Source: Bacillota bacterium
Lineage (GTDB): Bacteria; Bacillota; Clostridia; Oscillospirales; Ruminococcaceae
Reading direction: 5' to 3'
DNA: 12,904 nucleotides
NCBI GenBank assembly: GCA_023457355.1
Contig: JAEWLW010000089.1
Coordinates: 1-12,904, forward strand
A program made the translations under genes and the position numbers. The notes beneath the pieces are model-generated. The model saw nothing but the letters and a program-made list of their open reading frames with translations. It was not told where the DNA came from and ran no database searches. Below are positions 6,223-12,904 of this stretch, piece after piece; within the stretch, counting starts at the first letter, position 1; each line of letters starts with the position of its first letter.

Positions 6223-7656
6223 ATGTTTGATTCTATCCACGAGGAATGCGGCGTGTTCGGCATCCGCGCACCCAGACGCTGCAATGTGGCGGCCAGCGCT
6301 TATTATGCGCTTTACGCCTTGCAACACCGCGGGCAGGAGAGCTGCGGCATCGCGGTCAACACCAACGGCGTCATCAAGTGCCACCGCGATCTCGGTTTGG
6401 TACCCGAAGTCTTTACCGAGCGGGTGCTTGAAGAGCTCGGCACCGGCACGATGGCAGTCGGCCATACCCGCTATTCCACCTCGGGCTCCGCTTCGCGCGT
6501 TAACGCGCAGCCGCTTGTGGTGCGGCATGTTAAGGGCTCGATGGCCATTGCCCACAACGGCAATATTTCAAATGCCTTCAGGATCAAGCAGGAACTTGAG
6601 ATGACCGGCGCAATATTTCATTCCACAAATGATTCAGAGGTCATTTCCTACGTGGTCACGGCGGCGCGCCTGACCGAGCCTTCGATTGAAAAGGCCATTG
6701 AAAAGGCGATGCATCGCCTTGAGGGCGCCTATTCCATGGTGATCATGTCCCCCAGAAAGCTGATTGCCGTGCGCGATCCGCATGGGTTCCGTCCGCTTTG
6801 CATCGGCCGGACCGAGGACGGTTCCATCGTTTTCACCAGCGAAACCTGCGCGCTCAACACGCTGAACGCCACCTGGCTGCGCGACGTTGAGCCCGGTGAA
6901 ATTGTCATCGCGGATGACAACGGGCTGCGTTCAATCAAGACCCATTGCGGCCAGAACACCGGCCTTTGCGTTTTTGAGCTGGTGTATTTCGCCCGGCCCG
7001 ATTCGGTCATCGACGGCGCTTCGGTACATGCGGCACGCTTGCAGGCAGGGGCGTTTCTCTGGCAGGAGCACCCTGTCGAAGCCGATGTCGTCATCGGCGT
7101 GCCCGATTCAGGGCTGGACGCCGCACTTGGCTTCTCCAAGGCTTCCGGCATTCCCTACGGCGTTGGGTTCATCAAAAACCGCTACATCGGCCGTACCTTT
7201 ATCCAGCCCAGCCAGGGGCAGCGTCAGGATTCGGTTCGCATCAAGCTCAATGTGCTACGCGAGACGGTGGCGGGTAAACGCGTCGTCATGATCGACGACT
7301 CAATTGTGCGCGGTACAACCTGCGCCAACATCGTGAATCTTTTGCGCCACGCCGGGGCCAAAGAGGTGCATATGCGGGTTTCATGTCCGCCGTTTCGGCA
7401 TCCCTGCTTCTTTGGCACCGACATCGACAGCACCGAAAATCTGATCGCCTGCCAGATGACCATCCCGGAAATTGCCCGGAAAATCGGCGTCGATTCGCTG
7501 GGCTACCTCAGTGTGGAGGGTGTGCAGCGCATTGCAAAACCGAAGTTCGGCCATTTTTGCGTGGGCTGCTTCACCGGCAAATACCCCATCGCGGTGCCCG
7601 AGTGCGAGGTGTACGATAAGTTCCAGTTTGAGATTCCCGCCGAAGAAACCGACTGA
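6223..7656 (+). CDS. purF: Amidophosphoribosyltransferase PurF
   Basis: A 477-residue enzyme for the first committed purine step, transferring glutamine amide nitrogen to PRPP to give phosphoribosylamine. The N-terminal class II glutaminase domain starts with a short propeptide (MFDSIHEE) followed by CGVFG. Cys9 is expected to become the N-terminal nucleophile after self-cleavage, as in Bacillus subtilis PurF. Other glutaminase marks are LQHRGQES (33-40), GHTRYSTSG (80-88) and AHNGNI (110-115). The phosphoribosyltransferase domain carries VVMIDDSIVRGTT (354-366). Four cysteines at the places of the B. subtilis 4Fe-4S ligands are present: Cys249 (GLCVFE), Cys395 (HPCFFG), Cys446 and Cys449 (FCVGC). 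An oxygen-sensitive cluster is therefore expected, as suits an anaerobe. The Shine-Dalgarno AAAGGCGG (6208-6215) is seven bases before the ATG, and the gene starts 36 bases after purC. Confidence 0.97.
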   Translation: MFDSIHEECGVFGIRAPRRCNVAASAYYALYALQHRGQESCGIAVNTNGVIKCHRDLGLVPEVFTERVLEELGTGTMAVGHTRYSTSGSASRVNAQPLVVRHVKGSMAIAHNGNISNAFRIKQELEMTGAIFHSTNDSEVISYVVTAARLTEPSIEKAIEKAMHRLEGAYSMVIMSPRKLIAVRDPHGFRPLCIGRTEDGSIVFTSETCALNTLNATWLRDVEPGEIVIADDNGLRSIKTHCGQNTGLCVFELVYFARPDSVIDGASVHAARLQAGAFLWQEHPVEADVVIGVPDSGLDAALGFSKASGIPYGVGFIKNRYIGRTFIQPSQGQRQDSVRIKLNVLRETVAGKRVVMIDDSIVRGTTCANIVNLLRHAGAKEVHMRVSCPPFRHPCFFGTDIDSTENLIACQMTIPEIARKIGVDSLGYLSVEGVQRIAKPKFGHFCVGCFTGKYPIAVPECEVYDKFQFEIPAEETD

Positions 7657-7683
7657 CCGGAGCACAATTGAACGATCACCGCG

Positions 7684-7743
7684 CCGGCCATGCCACAGAT
7701 GGGGCCAACTTGCGTTGCTGTGGCCCCGCAGGCGGCGAGCCGG
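7684..7743 (+). other. 60-nt interrupted hairpin in the purF-purM gap
   Basis: This sits within the 128-base gap between purF and purM, the longest inside the operon. A 7-bp stem GGGGCCA (7701-7707) / TGGCCCC (7721-7727) is flanked by GCC (7692-7694) / GGC (7731-7733) and CCGGC (7684-7688) / GCCGG (7739-7743), all in register. No T-run follows, so it is not an obvious terminator. It may influence mRNA processing or stability, or be a repeat remnant. Confidence 0.45.
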
Positions 7744-7784
7744 ACAACCTTGACAAATCGAATAATAAAGGGAGACGTTTTAAG

Positions 7785-8822
7785 ATGCAAAACAGCTTTT
7801 CCGAAAGCTACCGCGCCGCGGGCGTGGATGTAACCGCAGGATACAGGGCGGTCGAGCTGATGAAAAAACATGTGGCGCGCACCCGCACCCCCGCTGTTCT
7901 GGATACCATCGGCGGTTTTGGCGGCATGCTGATGCCGGATCTCACCGGCATATCCCGTCCGGTGCTCGTTTCCGGCACCGACGGCGTGGGCACTAAGCTT
8001 AAAATAGCCTTTCTGTTGGATAAGCACGACACGGTGGGCATTGATTGCGTAGCCATGTGTGTCAACGATATTGTTTGCTGTGGCGCAAAGCCGCTGTTGT
8101 TTTTAGACTATATTGCGCTGGGTAAGAACACGCCCGAGCGTGTGGCGGAGATTGTCTCCGGCGTGGCGGAGGGCTGCGTGCAGTCCGGCTGTGCGCTGGT
8201 CGGCGGCGAAACGGCTGAGATGCCCGGTTTTTACGCCGAAGATGAATACGACCTCGCCGGTTTTTCGGTGGGCGTTGTGGACCAGAACAAGATTCTTTCC
8301 CCCGAAAGCTGCCGCAAGGGCGATGTGCTTATTGCGCTGGCTTCCTCCGGTGTGCACTCCAACGGTTTTTCACTGGTGCGCAAGGTGTTTGACGTCGAGC
8401 ACGCCGATCTTGGCACTTACCACGCCGAACTGGGGGCAACACTTGGCGAAGTATTGCTGACTCCGACCAAGCTTTATGTCAAGCCCGCACTGGCGGCGGT
8501 GGAAGCGGGCGGTGTCCGTTCCATTGCGCACATCACCGGCGGCGGCTTCTACGAAAATATTCCGCGCGCCCTGCCCGAAGGGCTGTGCGCTAAAATCGAG
8601 CACAAAGCCGTTCGGGTGCTGCCCATCTTTGATATGATTGCACGGGCCGGCAACATTCCGGCGCGCGATATGTTCAATACCTTCAATATGGGTGTCGGTA
8701 TGCTGATGGTCGCCGATAAAACCAAGGCGGACGGTATTCTTGCCGCGCTGCAAGCCGCAGGCGAGGCCGCCTATGTCGTCGGCGAACTGGCCGAGGGCGA
8801 AAAGGGAGTCGCGCTGTGGTAA
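7785..8822 (+). CDS. purM: Phosphoribosylformylglycinamidine cyclo-ligase PurM (AIR synthetase)
   Basis: A 345-residue enzyme that closes the imidazole ring, turning FGAM into AIR with ATP. Typical segments in order are TIGGFGGM (41-48), SGTDGVGTKLK (63-73), the GIDCVAMCVNDI stretch (85-96), LVGGETAEMPGFY (138-150), SSGVHSNGFSLVR (187-199), ITGGGFYENIPRAL (250-263) and FNMGVGM (300-306). Length and motif order are normal. The ATG at 7785 is supported by AAGGGAG (7768-7774) ten bases upstream. An in-frame ORF continues up to 7668, but those 39 residues show no family similarity and cover the intergenic hairpin. Its substrate FGAM would come from a PurL-type enzyme that is not in the window. 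Its stop overlaps the purN start. Confidence 0.97.
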   Translation: MQNSFSESYRAAGVDVTAGYRAVELMKKHVARTRTPAVLDTIGGFGGMLMPDLTGISRPVLVSGTDGVGTKLKIAFLLDKHDTVGIDCVAMCVNDIVCCGAKPLLFLDYIALGKNTPERVAEIVSGVAEGCVQSGCALVGGETAEMPGFYAEDEYDLAGFSVGVVDQNKILSPESCRKGDVLIALASSGVHSNGFSLVRKVFDVEHADLGTYHAELGATLGEVLLTPTKLYVKPALAAVEAGGVRSIAHITGGGFYENIPRALPEGLCAKIEHKAVRVLPIFDMIARAGNIPARDMFNTFNMGVGMLMVADKTKADGILAALQAAGEAAYVVGELAEGEKGVALW

Positions 8823-9430
8823 AGGTGGCGGTGCTGGTTTCCGGCGGCGGAACAAACCTTCAGGCGCTTATCGACGCCGAAAACCGCGGTGAACTGGGGA
8901 ACGGCAGGCTGGCGCTTTGCATCGCCTCCAACGACAAGGCCTACGCCTTAACACGTGCGCAGAGCCATGGCATGAAAACTGCGGTGGTGGCTAAAAAGGC
9001 CTATGCAGATGCCGATGCTTACGCGCGGGCAATGCTGGACATTCTAACAGGTGAGGGCATTGAGTTGATTGTTCTGGCGGGCTTTCTCACCATTTTGCCA
9101 ACCGCCGTGATTGCGCAGTACCGCAACCGGATCATCAACGTACACCCGTCGTTGATTCCGTCTTTTTGCGGAGAGGGCTTTTATGGCTTAAAGGTGCACG
9201 AAGCGGCGCTTTCATACGGTGTCAAGGTGACGGGTGCGACGGTGCACATGGTCAGCGAAGTGGTGGACGGCGGGAAAATTTTGCTTCAAAAAGCAGTGCC
9301 GGTCTTGCAGGGCGATACCCCTGAAATCTTGCAGAAGCGTGTGATGCAGCAGGCCGAATGGCAGCTTTTGCCCGAGGCAGCCGCCATGCTGTGCGACGAC
9401 ATTGCACGAGAAAAGGAGAAGAAAAACTGA
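8816..9430 (+). CDS. purN: Phosphoribosylglycinamide formyltransferase PurN
   Basis: A 204-residue GAR transformylase that moves a formyl group from 10-formyltetrahydrofolate to GAR. The N-terminal substrate loop SGGGTNLQ (9-16) and the catalytic residues can be read: Asn108 and His110 in NVHPSLIPSF, and Asp151 in VVDGG. These correspond to Asn106, His108 and Asp144 of E. coli PurN. The segment CGEGFYGLKVHE (118-129) is longer than in E. coli and is a form I associate with Clostridia. The start is GTG at 8816, seven bases after AAGGGAG (8802-8808), so the gene overlaps the purM end by 7 nt, which suggests translational coupling. A later GTG at 8825 would remove the first strand of the fold. 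Formate-dependent PurT is not present in the window. Confidence 0.95.
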   Translation: MVKVAVLVSGGGTNLQALIDAENRGELGNGRLALCIASNDKAYALTRAQSHGMKTAVVAKKAYADADAYARAMLDILTGEGIELIVLAGFLTILPTAVIAQYRNRIINVHPSLIPSFCGEGFYGLKVHEAALSYGVKVTGATVHMVSEVVDGGKILLQKAVPVLQGDTPEILQKRVMQQAEWQLLPEAAAMLCDDIAREKEKKN

Positions 9431-10143
9431 TGCAACTGCTGGAACTTTGCGATATCTTGAAAGAGAATACCTATCCCGGCCGCGGCATTGTCATCGGTAA
9501 AAGCGAGGACGGCAGCCGCGCGGTGCTTGCCTATTTCATCATGGGCCGCAGCGAGAACAGCCGCAACCGTGTTTTTACCGAGCGCGACGGCGGCATTATT
9601 ACCGAAGCGCACGACCCTTCCAGGATGGTGGACCCGTCGCTGATTATCTATGCGCCGGTCAGGGTGCTGGGGCATTCCACCATTGTGACCAACGGCGACC
9701 AGACCGACACGGTTTACAATTTTATCATGACCGGCAAGAGCTTTGAAGAGGCGCTGCGAACCCGCACCTTTGAACCGGATGCGCCAAACTTTACGCCGCG
9801 TGTCAGCGGCGTTATCGATCTGCACGACGGCGGCTTTTCCTATAAGATGTCCATTTTAAAAAGCTGCGGCGGCAACCCCGATTCCGTTGAGCGGTTTTTC
9901 TTTGAATATCTCCAGCCGGTGGCGGGGCAGGGGCGTTTTATTCACACCTATAAGTGCGACGGCAACCCCATACCGTCCTTTGAGGGCGAGCCGGAACCGG
10001 TTGCCATTCGCGGCGATATCGACGCTTTTACCGCGTCGCTGTGGGAAAGTTTGAATGCTGAGAACAAGGTTTCTCTTTTTGTGCGCACCATTGTGCTGGC
10101 CACGGGCGAAACCGAAACACGCATTGTCAATAAGCACCGCTGA
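9430..10143 (+). CDS. purO: IMP cyclohydrolase, PurO-like (PF07826 type)
   Basis: A 237-residue protein of the IMP cyclohydrolase family first defined by archaeal PurO, which closes formyl-AICAR to IMP and has an Ntn-hydrolase-like fold unrelated to the PurH cyclohydrolase domain. Recognisable stretches are YPGRGIVIG (15-23), IMGRSENSRNRVF (37-49), TNGDQTDT (87-94) and EPDAPNFTPRVSG (115-127). The assignment rests on these family patterns and on context: the next gene is an AICAR transformylase lacking the usual cyclohydrolase domain, so another enzyme must do this step. The ATG at 9430 overlaps the purN stop by one base (TGATG), with AAGGAG (9413-9418) 11 bases upstream. It is longer than archaeal PurO (about 200 residues). 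No signal peptide or membrane segment is seen. Confidence 0.87.
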   Translation: MQLLELCDILKENTYPGRGIVIGKSEDGSRAVLAYFIMGRSENSRNRVFTERDGGIITEAHDPSRMVDPSLIIYAPVRVLGHSTIVTNGDQTDTVYNFIMTGKSFEEALRTRTFEPDAPNFTPRVSGVIDLHDGGFSYKMSILKSCGGNPDSVERFFFEYLQPVAGQGRFIHTYKCDGNPIPSFEGEPEPVAIRGDIDAFTASLWESLNAENKVSLFVRTIVLATGETETRIVNKHR

Positions 10144-10165
10144 CCGAAAAGGAGGAGCATACGCA

Positions 10166-11341
10166 ATGGCAAAGGAACTGGAACTAAAATATGGCTGCAA
10201 TCCAAACCAGAAGCCCTCGCGCATTTTTATGGCTGAAGGGGAATTGCCGCTGGAGGTTTTGAACGGTCGGCCGGGTTACATCAATTTTTTGGATGCTTTA
10301 AACAGCTGGCAGTTGGTCAGAGAGCTGAAAACGGCAACCGGCCTGGCGGCGGCGGCCTCGTTTAAACATGTCAGCCCGGCGGGTGCTGCGGTTGGCCTGC
10401 CGCTGGATGAGACGCTGCGCAAGATCTATTTTACCGGCGACGGGGAATTATCGCCCATTGCCTGCGCTTATGCGCGCGCCAGAGGGGCGGACCGCATGTC
10501 CTCATTCGGCGACTGGATCGCCCTTTCGGATGTCTGCGACATTACGGCCGCGAAGCTGATTGGGCATGAGGTGTCGGACGGTATCATCGCCCCGGGTTAC
10601 ACCGAAGAGGCGCTTGCGGTGCTCAAATCCAAGCGCAAGGGCGGCTATAATATCGTTCAGATCGACGCAGATTATCAGCCTGCGCCGGTAGAGCACAAGG
10701 ATGTTTTCGGCATCACGTTTGAGCAGGGGAGAAATGAGCTGAAAATCGACACCGGCCTGCTGCAAAACCTCGTCACCGATAATAAAGCGTTGCCCGAAAG
10801 CGCTAAAATAGATTTGGTGCTGTCGCTGATTACGTTAAAATACACCCAGTCCAATTCGGTGTGCTACGCCAAGGGCGGGCAGGTGATCGGCGTGGGCGCC
10901 GGCCAGCAGTCGCGCATTCACTGCACCCGTTTGGCGGGCGGCAAGGCGGATATCTGGTGGCTGCGTCAGCATCCCAAGGTGCTGAATCTGCCGTTCCGGC
11001 CCGACATTGCGCGCCCCAACCGCGACAACGCCATCGATGTTTATATTTCGGACGACTACGAGGACGTGCTGGGCGATGCTGTATGGGCCGACACCTTTAC
11101 AGTATGTCCCGAGCCGCTGACAGCGGCAGAGAAGAAGGAATGGTTGACCCAGCTCACCGGTGTATCGCTGGGCAGCGACGCATTTTTCCCGTTTGGGGAT
11201 AATATCGAGCGAGCACACCGCAGCGGCGTTTGCTACGTCGCGCAGCCGGGCGGCTCCATCCGCGACGATCTCGTTATCGCCGCCTGCAATAAGCATAATA
11301 TTGTGATGGCCTTCACCGGCATTCGGCTGTTCCACCACTAA
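10166..11341 (+). CDS. purH: Stand-alone AICAR transformylase (PurH C-terminal domain only)
   Basis: A 391-residue phosphoribosylaminoimidazolecarboxamide formyltransferase, which formylates AICAR using 10-formyltetrahydrofolate. Transformylase signatures are intact: LKYGCNPNQKP (7-17), SFKHVSPAGAAVG (65-77) with the catalytic Lys67-His68 pair, GVGAGQQSRIHCTRLAG (242-258), SDAFFPFGDNIERA (337-350) and the end MAFTGIRLFHH. The MGS-like IMP cyclohydrolase domain that forms roughly the first 200 residues of ordinary PurH (about 510-590 in total) is missing. This is not a truncation: the gene has its own AAAAGGAGGAG site (10147-10157) and a clean ATG at 10166. The upstream in-frame extension lies within the preceding gene and is not PurH-like. 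It follows the PurO-like gene by 22 bases, and together they replace bifunctional PurH. Confidence 0.95.
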   Translation: MAKELELKYGCNPNQKPSRIFMAEGELPLEVLNGRPGYINFLDALNSWQLVRELKTATGLAAAASFKHVSPAGAAVGLPLDETLRKIYFTGDGELSPIACAYARARGADRMSSFGDWIALSDVCDITAAKLIGHEVSDGIIAPGYTEEALAVLKSKRKGGYNIVQIDADYQPAPVEHKDVFGITFEQGRNELKIDTGLLQNLVTDNKALPESAKIDLVLSLITLKYTQSNSVCYAKGGQVIGVGAGQQSRIHCTRLAGGKADIWWLRQHPKVLNLPFRPDIARPNRDNAIDVYISDDYEDVLGDAVWADTFTVCPEPLTAAEKKEWLTQLTGVSLGSDAFFPFGDNIERAHRSGVCYVAQPGGSIRDDLVIAACNKHNIVMAFTGIRLFHH

Positions 11342-11364
11342 ATTTGTAAAAGCAGGAGGCGCTT

Positions 11365-12633
11365 ATGGATATTCTGGTTGTAGGCTCCGGCGGGCGCGAG
11401 CACGCCATAATCAAAAAGCTGAAGGAATCCCCCAAGGCCGGGCATATCTACGCGGCGCCCGGCAACGGCGGCATCGCCGCAGACGCCGAGTGTGTAGCCA
11501 TTAAGGCCACCGATATCGCGGGTGTTGTAGCGTTTGCCAAAGAGAAGGCTGTCGGCTTTGTCGTCGTCGCCCCGGACGATCCGCTGGTGCTTGGCATGGT
11601 GGATGTGCTCAACGATGCGGGTATCCCCGCGTTCGGCCCGACCAGGGCCGCGGCTGCCATTGAAGGCAGCAAGGTGTTCTCAAAGTGGCTGATGAAAAAA
11701 TACGATATTCCGACCGCGGCGTATGAATCGTTTGACGACGCACAGCAGGCGGTTGACTACTTAAAGCGGCAGAACAGCTATCCGGCGGTTATCAAGGCCG
11801 ACGGGTTGGCGCTGGGCAAGGGCGTTGTTATCCCCGAAAATGAGCAAGAAGCTGTTCAGGCCGTTCGCGCTATGATGGAAGAGGGCGCGTTTGGCGAAAG
11901 CGGCCGCCGCGTTGTCATCGAGGAATTTTTGACCGGCATTGAAGTCTCGGTGCTGGCCTTCACCGATGGGAGCATCGTGGTGCCGATGGCCTCTTCCATG
12001 GACCACAAGCGCGCACACGATAACGATGAGGGCTTGAACACCGGCGGCATGGGCACCATTGCCCCCCATCCGATGTTTACCCCCGCGTTGCAGGAACGTT
12101 GCATGACGGAGATTTTCCTGCCCACCATTCAGGCGATGAAGCAGGAGGGCCGTGAATTTCGCGGCTGCCTGTATTTCGGCCTGATGCTTTGTGCAGATGG
12201 CCCGCGCGTCATCGAATATAACTGCCGTTTCGGCGACCCCGAAACACAGGTGGTCCTGCCGCTGCTGGATGGCGACCTGTTGGAGATTATGCAGGCTACC
12301 GCGCAGGGGCGGCTGGCGGATGTCAAAGTCGGCCAAAAAACGGGTGCGGCGGCGTGCGTGATTATCGCCAGCGGCGGATATCCGGTATCGTACCAGAAGG
12401 GCTATCCCATTCACGGCCTGGATGAAAAGGGTGGCGCCGCGGGTGTGACGGTGTATCACGCGGGCACCGCGCTGGAAAACGGCGTGTTCCAAAATAACGG
12501 CGGGCGGGTGCTCGGCGTTACAGCGACCGGCGATACGTTAAAAGCTGCGCTGGATAAGGCCTATGCCGCGACGGCAAACATCGGATTTGACGGTAGCTTT
12601 TATCGGCACGATATCGGCAAAAAAGTGCTGTAA
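11365..12633 (+). CDS. purD: Phosphoribosylamine-glycine ligase PurD
   Basis: A 422-residue GAR synthetase of normal length. This ATP-grasp enzyme couples phosphoribosylamine and glycine, using the unstable product of PurF. Marks are VVGSGGREHA (5-14) at the N-terminus, APGNGG (31-36), the ATP-binding region around KADGLALGKGV (144-154), the NTGGMGTIAPHP loop (225-236) and the metal/ATP segment EYNCRFGDPETQVVLPLL (284-301). Two places drift from the common pattern: APDDPL (69-74), where most PurD proteins have GPE followed by PL, and DEGLNTGG, where DxGPNTGG is usual. Catalytic segments are otherwise intact, so these look like lineage variation. AGGAGG (11354-11359) lies five bases before the ATG, and the gene begins 23 bases after the transformylase. 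It is the last gene of the operon. Confidence 0.97.
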   Translation: MDILVVGSGGREHAIIKKLKESPKAGHIYAAPGNGGIAADAECVAIKATDIAGVVAFAKEKAVGFVVVAPDDPLVLGMVDVLNDAGIPAFGPTRAAAAIEGSKVFSKWLMKKYDIPTAAYESFDDAQQAVDYLKRQNSYPAVIKADGLALGKGVVIPENEQEAVQAVRAMMEEGAFGESGRRVVIEEFLTGIEVSVLAFTDGSIVVPMASSMDHKRAHDNDEGLNTGGMGTIAPHPMFTPALQERCMTEIFLPTIQAMKQEGREFRGCLYFGLMLCADGPRVIEYNCRFGDPETQVVLPLLDGDLLEIMQATAQGRLADVKVGQKTGAAACVIIASGGYPVSYQKGYPIHGLDEKGGAAGVTVYHAGTALENGVFQNNGGRVLGVTATGDTLKAALDKAYAATANIGFDGSFYRHDIGKKVL

Positions 12634-12699
12634 AATGCCGCCTTGATCAACATAAGACGCGCTTATTGAAGCGCTGTCGGTTTTTGAATAAGTGTATAA

Positions 12700-12730
12700 A
12701 AATCCCTCCGATTTTTTATCGGAGGGATTT
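12700..12730. terminator. Terminator-like hairpin after purD
   Basis: A perfect 13-bp stem AAATCCCTCCGAT (12700-12712) / ATCGGAGGGATTT (12718-12730) with a TTTTT loop lies 66 bases after the purD stop. The plus-strand tail is short (TTT, then CAGG). On the minus strand the stem is followed by more T (TTTTTATA), so it may work better for a gene entering from the right. A weaker 6-bp hairpin GCGCTT/AAGCGC (12659-12674), followed by TGTCGGTTTTT, sits just upstream and may help end the pur transcript. Confidence 0.65.
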
Positions 12731-12734
12731 CAGG

Positions 12735-12904
12735 CTGTCAATAAAGTGACAGGGGCTTAGCAACCTGCAAAAAACAAATGCCGCTTATCGCGACAGGGGA
12801 GAACCCCCGGCGAGGGTTCTCCCCGCAAAAACAGTCCACTGGACTGTTTTTGCACCCTCTCCTGCGCTTCTTACAGAATTAAGGCACTTTGGGGCGCTGC
12901 CCCA
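12735..12904. repeat. Cluster of short palindromes (composite intergenic repeat)
   Basis: Four separate inverted repeats follow one another: CTGTCA/TGACAG (12735-12752); GGGGAGAACCC (12796-12806) / GGGTTCTCCCC (12814-12824); GCAAAAACAGTCC (12825-12837) / GGACTGTTTTTGC (12841-12853); and TGGGGC/GCCCCA (12890-12904), cut by the window edge. The second and third are directly adjacent. No reading frame or RNA gene is recognised here. The density and perfection of the stems suggest dispersed repeat DNA of the lineage, with possible terminator activity from the A-rich/T-rich stem at 12825-12853. Confidence 0.6.

Noticed and set aside
7668..7784. N-terminal extension of PurM
   Set aside because: The open frame runs upstream, but the 39 residues are unlike PurM and the ATG at 7785 has a good ribosome binding site.
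1..12904. Defence island, prophage, CRISPR array or transposase
   Set aside because: I looked on both strands and found only housekeeping genes. There is no regularly spaced direct repeat array and no recombinase or phage protein.

Overview
The window reads as a chromosomal segment of an anaerobic, GC-rich Firmicute, most likely in the class Clostridia and plausibly near Oscillospiraceae/Ruminococcaceae. The evidence is the strong AGGAGG-type ribosome binding sites, a CIRCE heat-shock operator, a PurF of the Bacillus type with a short propeptide and four cluster cysteines, a clostridial-type PurN, and the replacement of bifunctional PurH by two separate proteins. The placement is inferred from gene content and was not tested by a search. 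No phage, transposase, CRISPR or defence gene is visible.

Left part (1-3505): a 110-base imperfect palindrome opens the window. It is followed by a YjbQ/UPF0047 gene (240-635, +), a 13-bp bidirectional terminator (741-772) shared with the convergent gene, and a complete clpB disaggregase gene (785-3391, -). The clpB upstream region carries a perfect CIRCE operator (3470-3496) inside a larger perfect inverted repeat (3461-3505). This predicts HrcA control, and a putative -35 box overlaps the repeat.

Middle (3506-4922): a D-isomer-specific 2-hydroxyacid dehydrogenase (3605-4549, +) diverges from clpB. It is followed by 373 bases without a protein gene. This gap holds a good sigma-A promoter (4672-4700), a roughly 160-base sequence that folds into one long interrupted hairpin, and a strong intrinsic terminator (4863-4899) placed just before the purE ribosome binding site. 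Size, shape and location suggest a 6S RNA gene, with the purine operon possibly expressed by read-through of its terminator.

Right part (4923-12633, +): eight purine genes in one direction, purE-purC-purF-purM-purN-purO-like-purH(AICAR transformylase only)-purD. They cover PRPP to IMP except PurL/PurQ/PurS (step 4) and PurB (step 8), which must lie elsewhere. The last two steps are made by two separate proteins: an archaeal-type (PurO/PF07826-like) IMP cyclohydrolase and a stand-alone AICAR transformylase of 391 residues. purK is absent. The operon is tightly packed (purM/purN overlap by 7 nt, purN/purO-like by 1 nt), except for a 128-nt purF-purM gap that holds a 60-nt interrupted hairpin.

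After purD (12634-12904) there is no gene. A terminator-like hairpin is followed by a run of short palindromes that looks like composite intergenic repeat DNA and is cut by the window edge.
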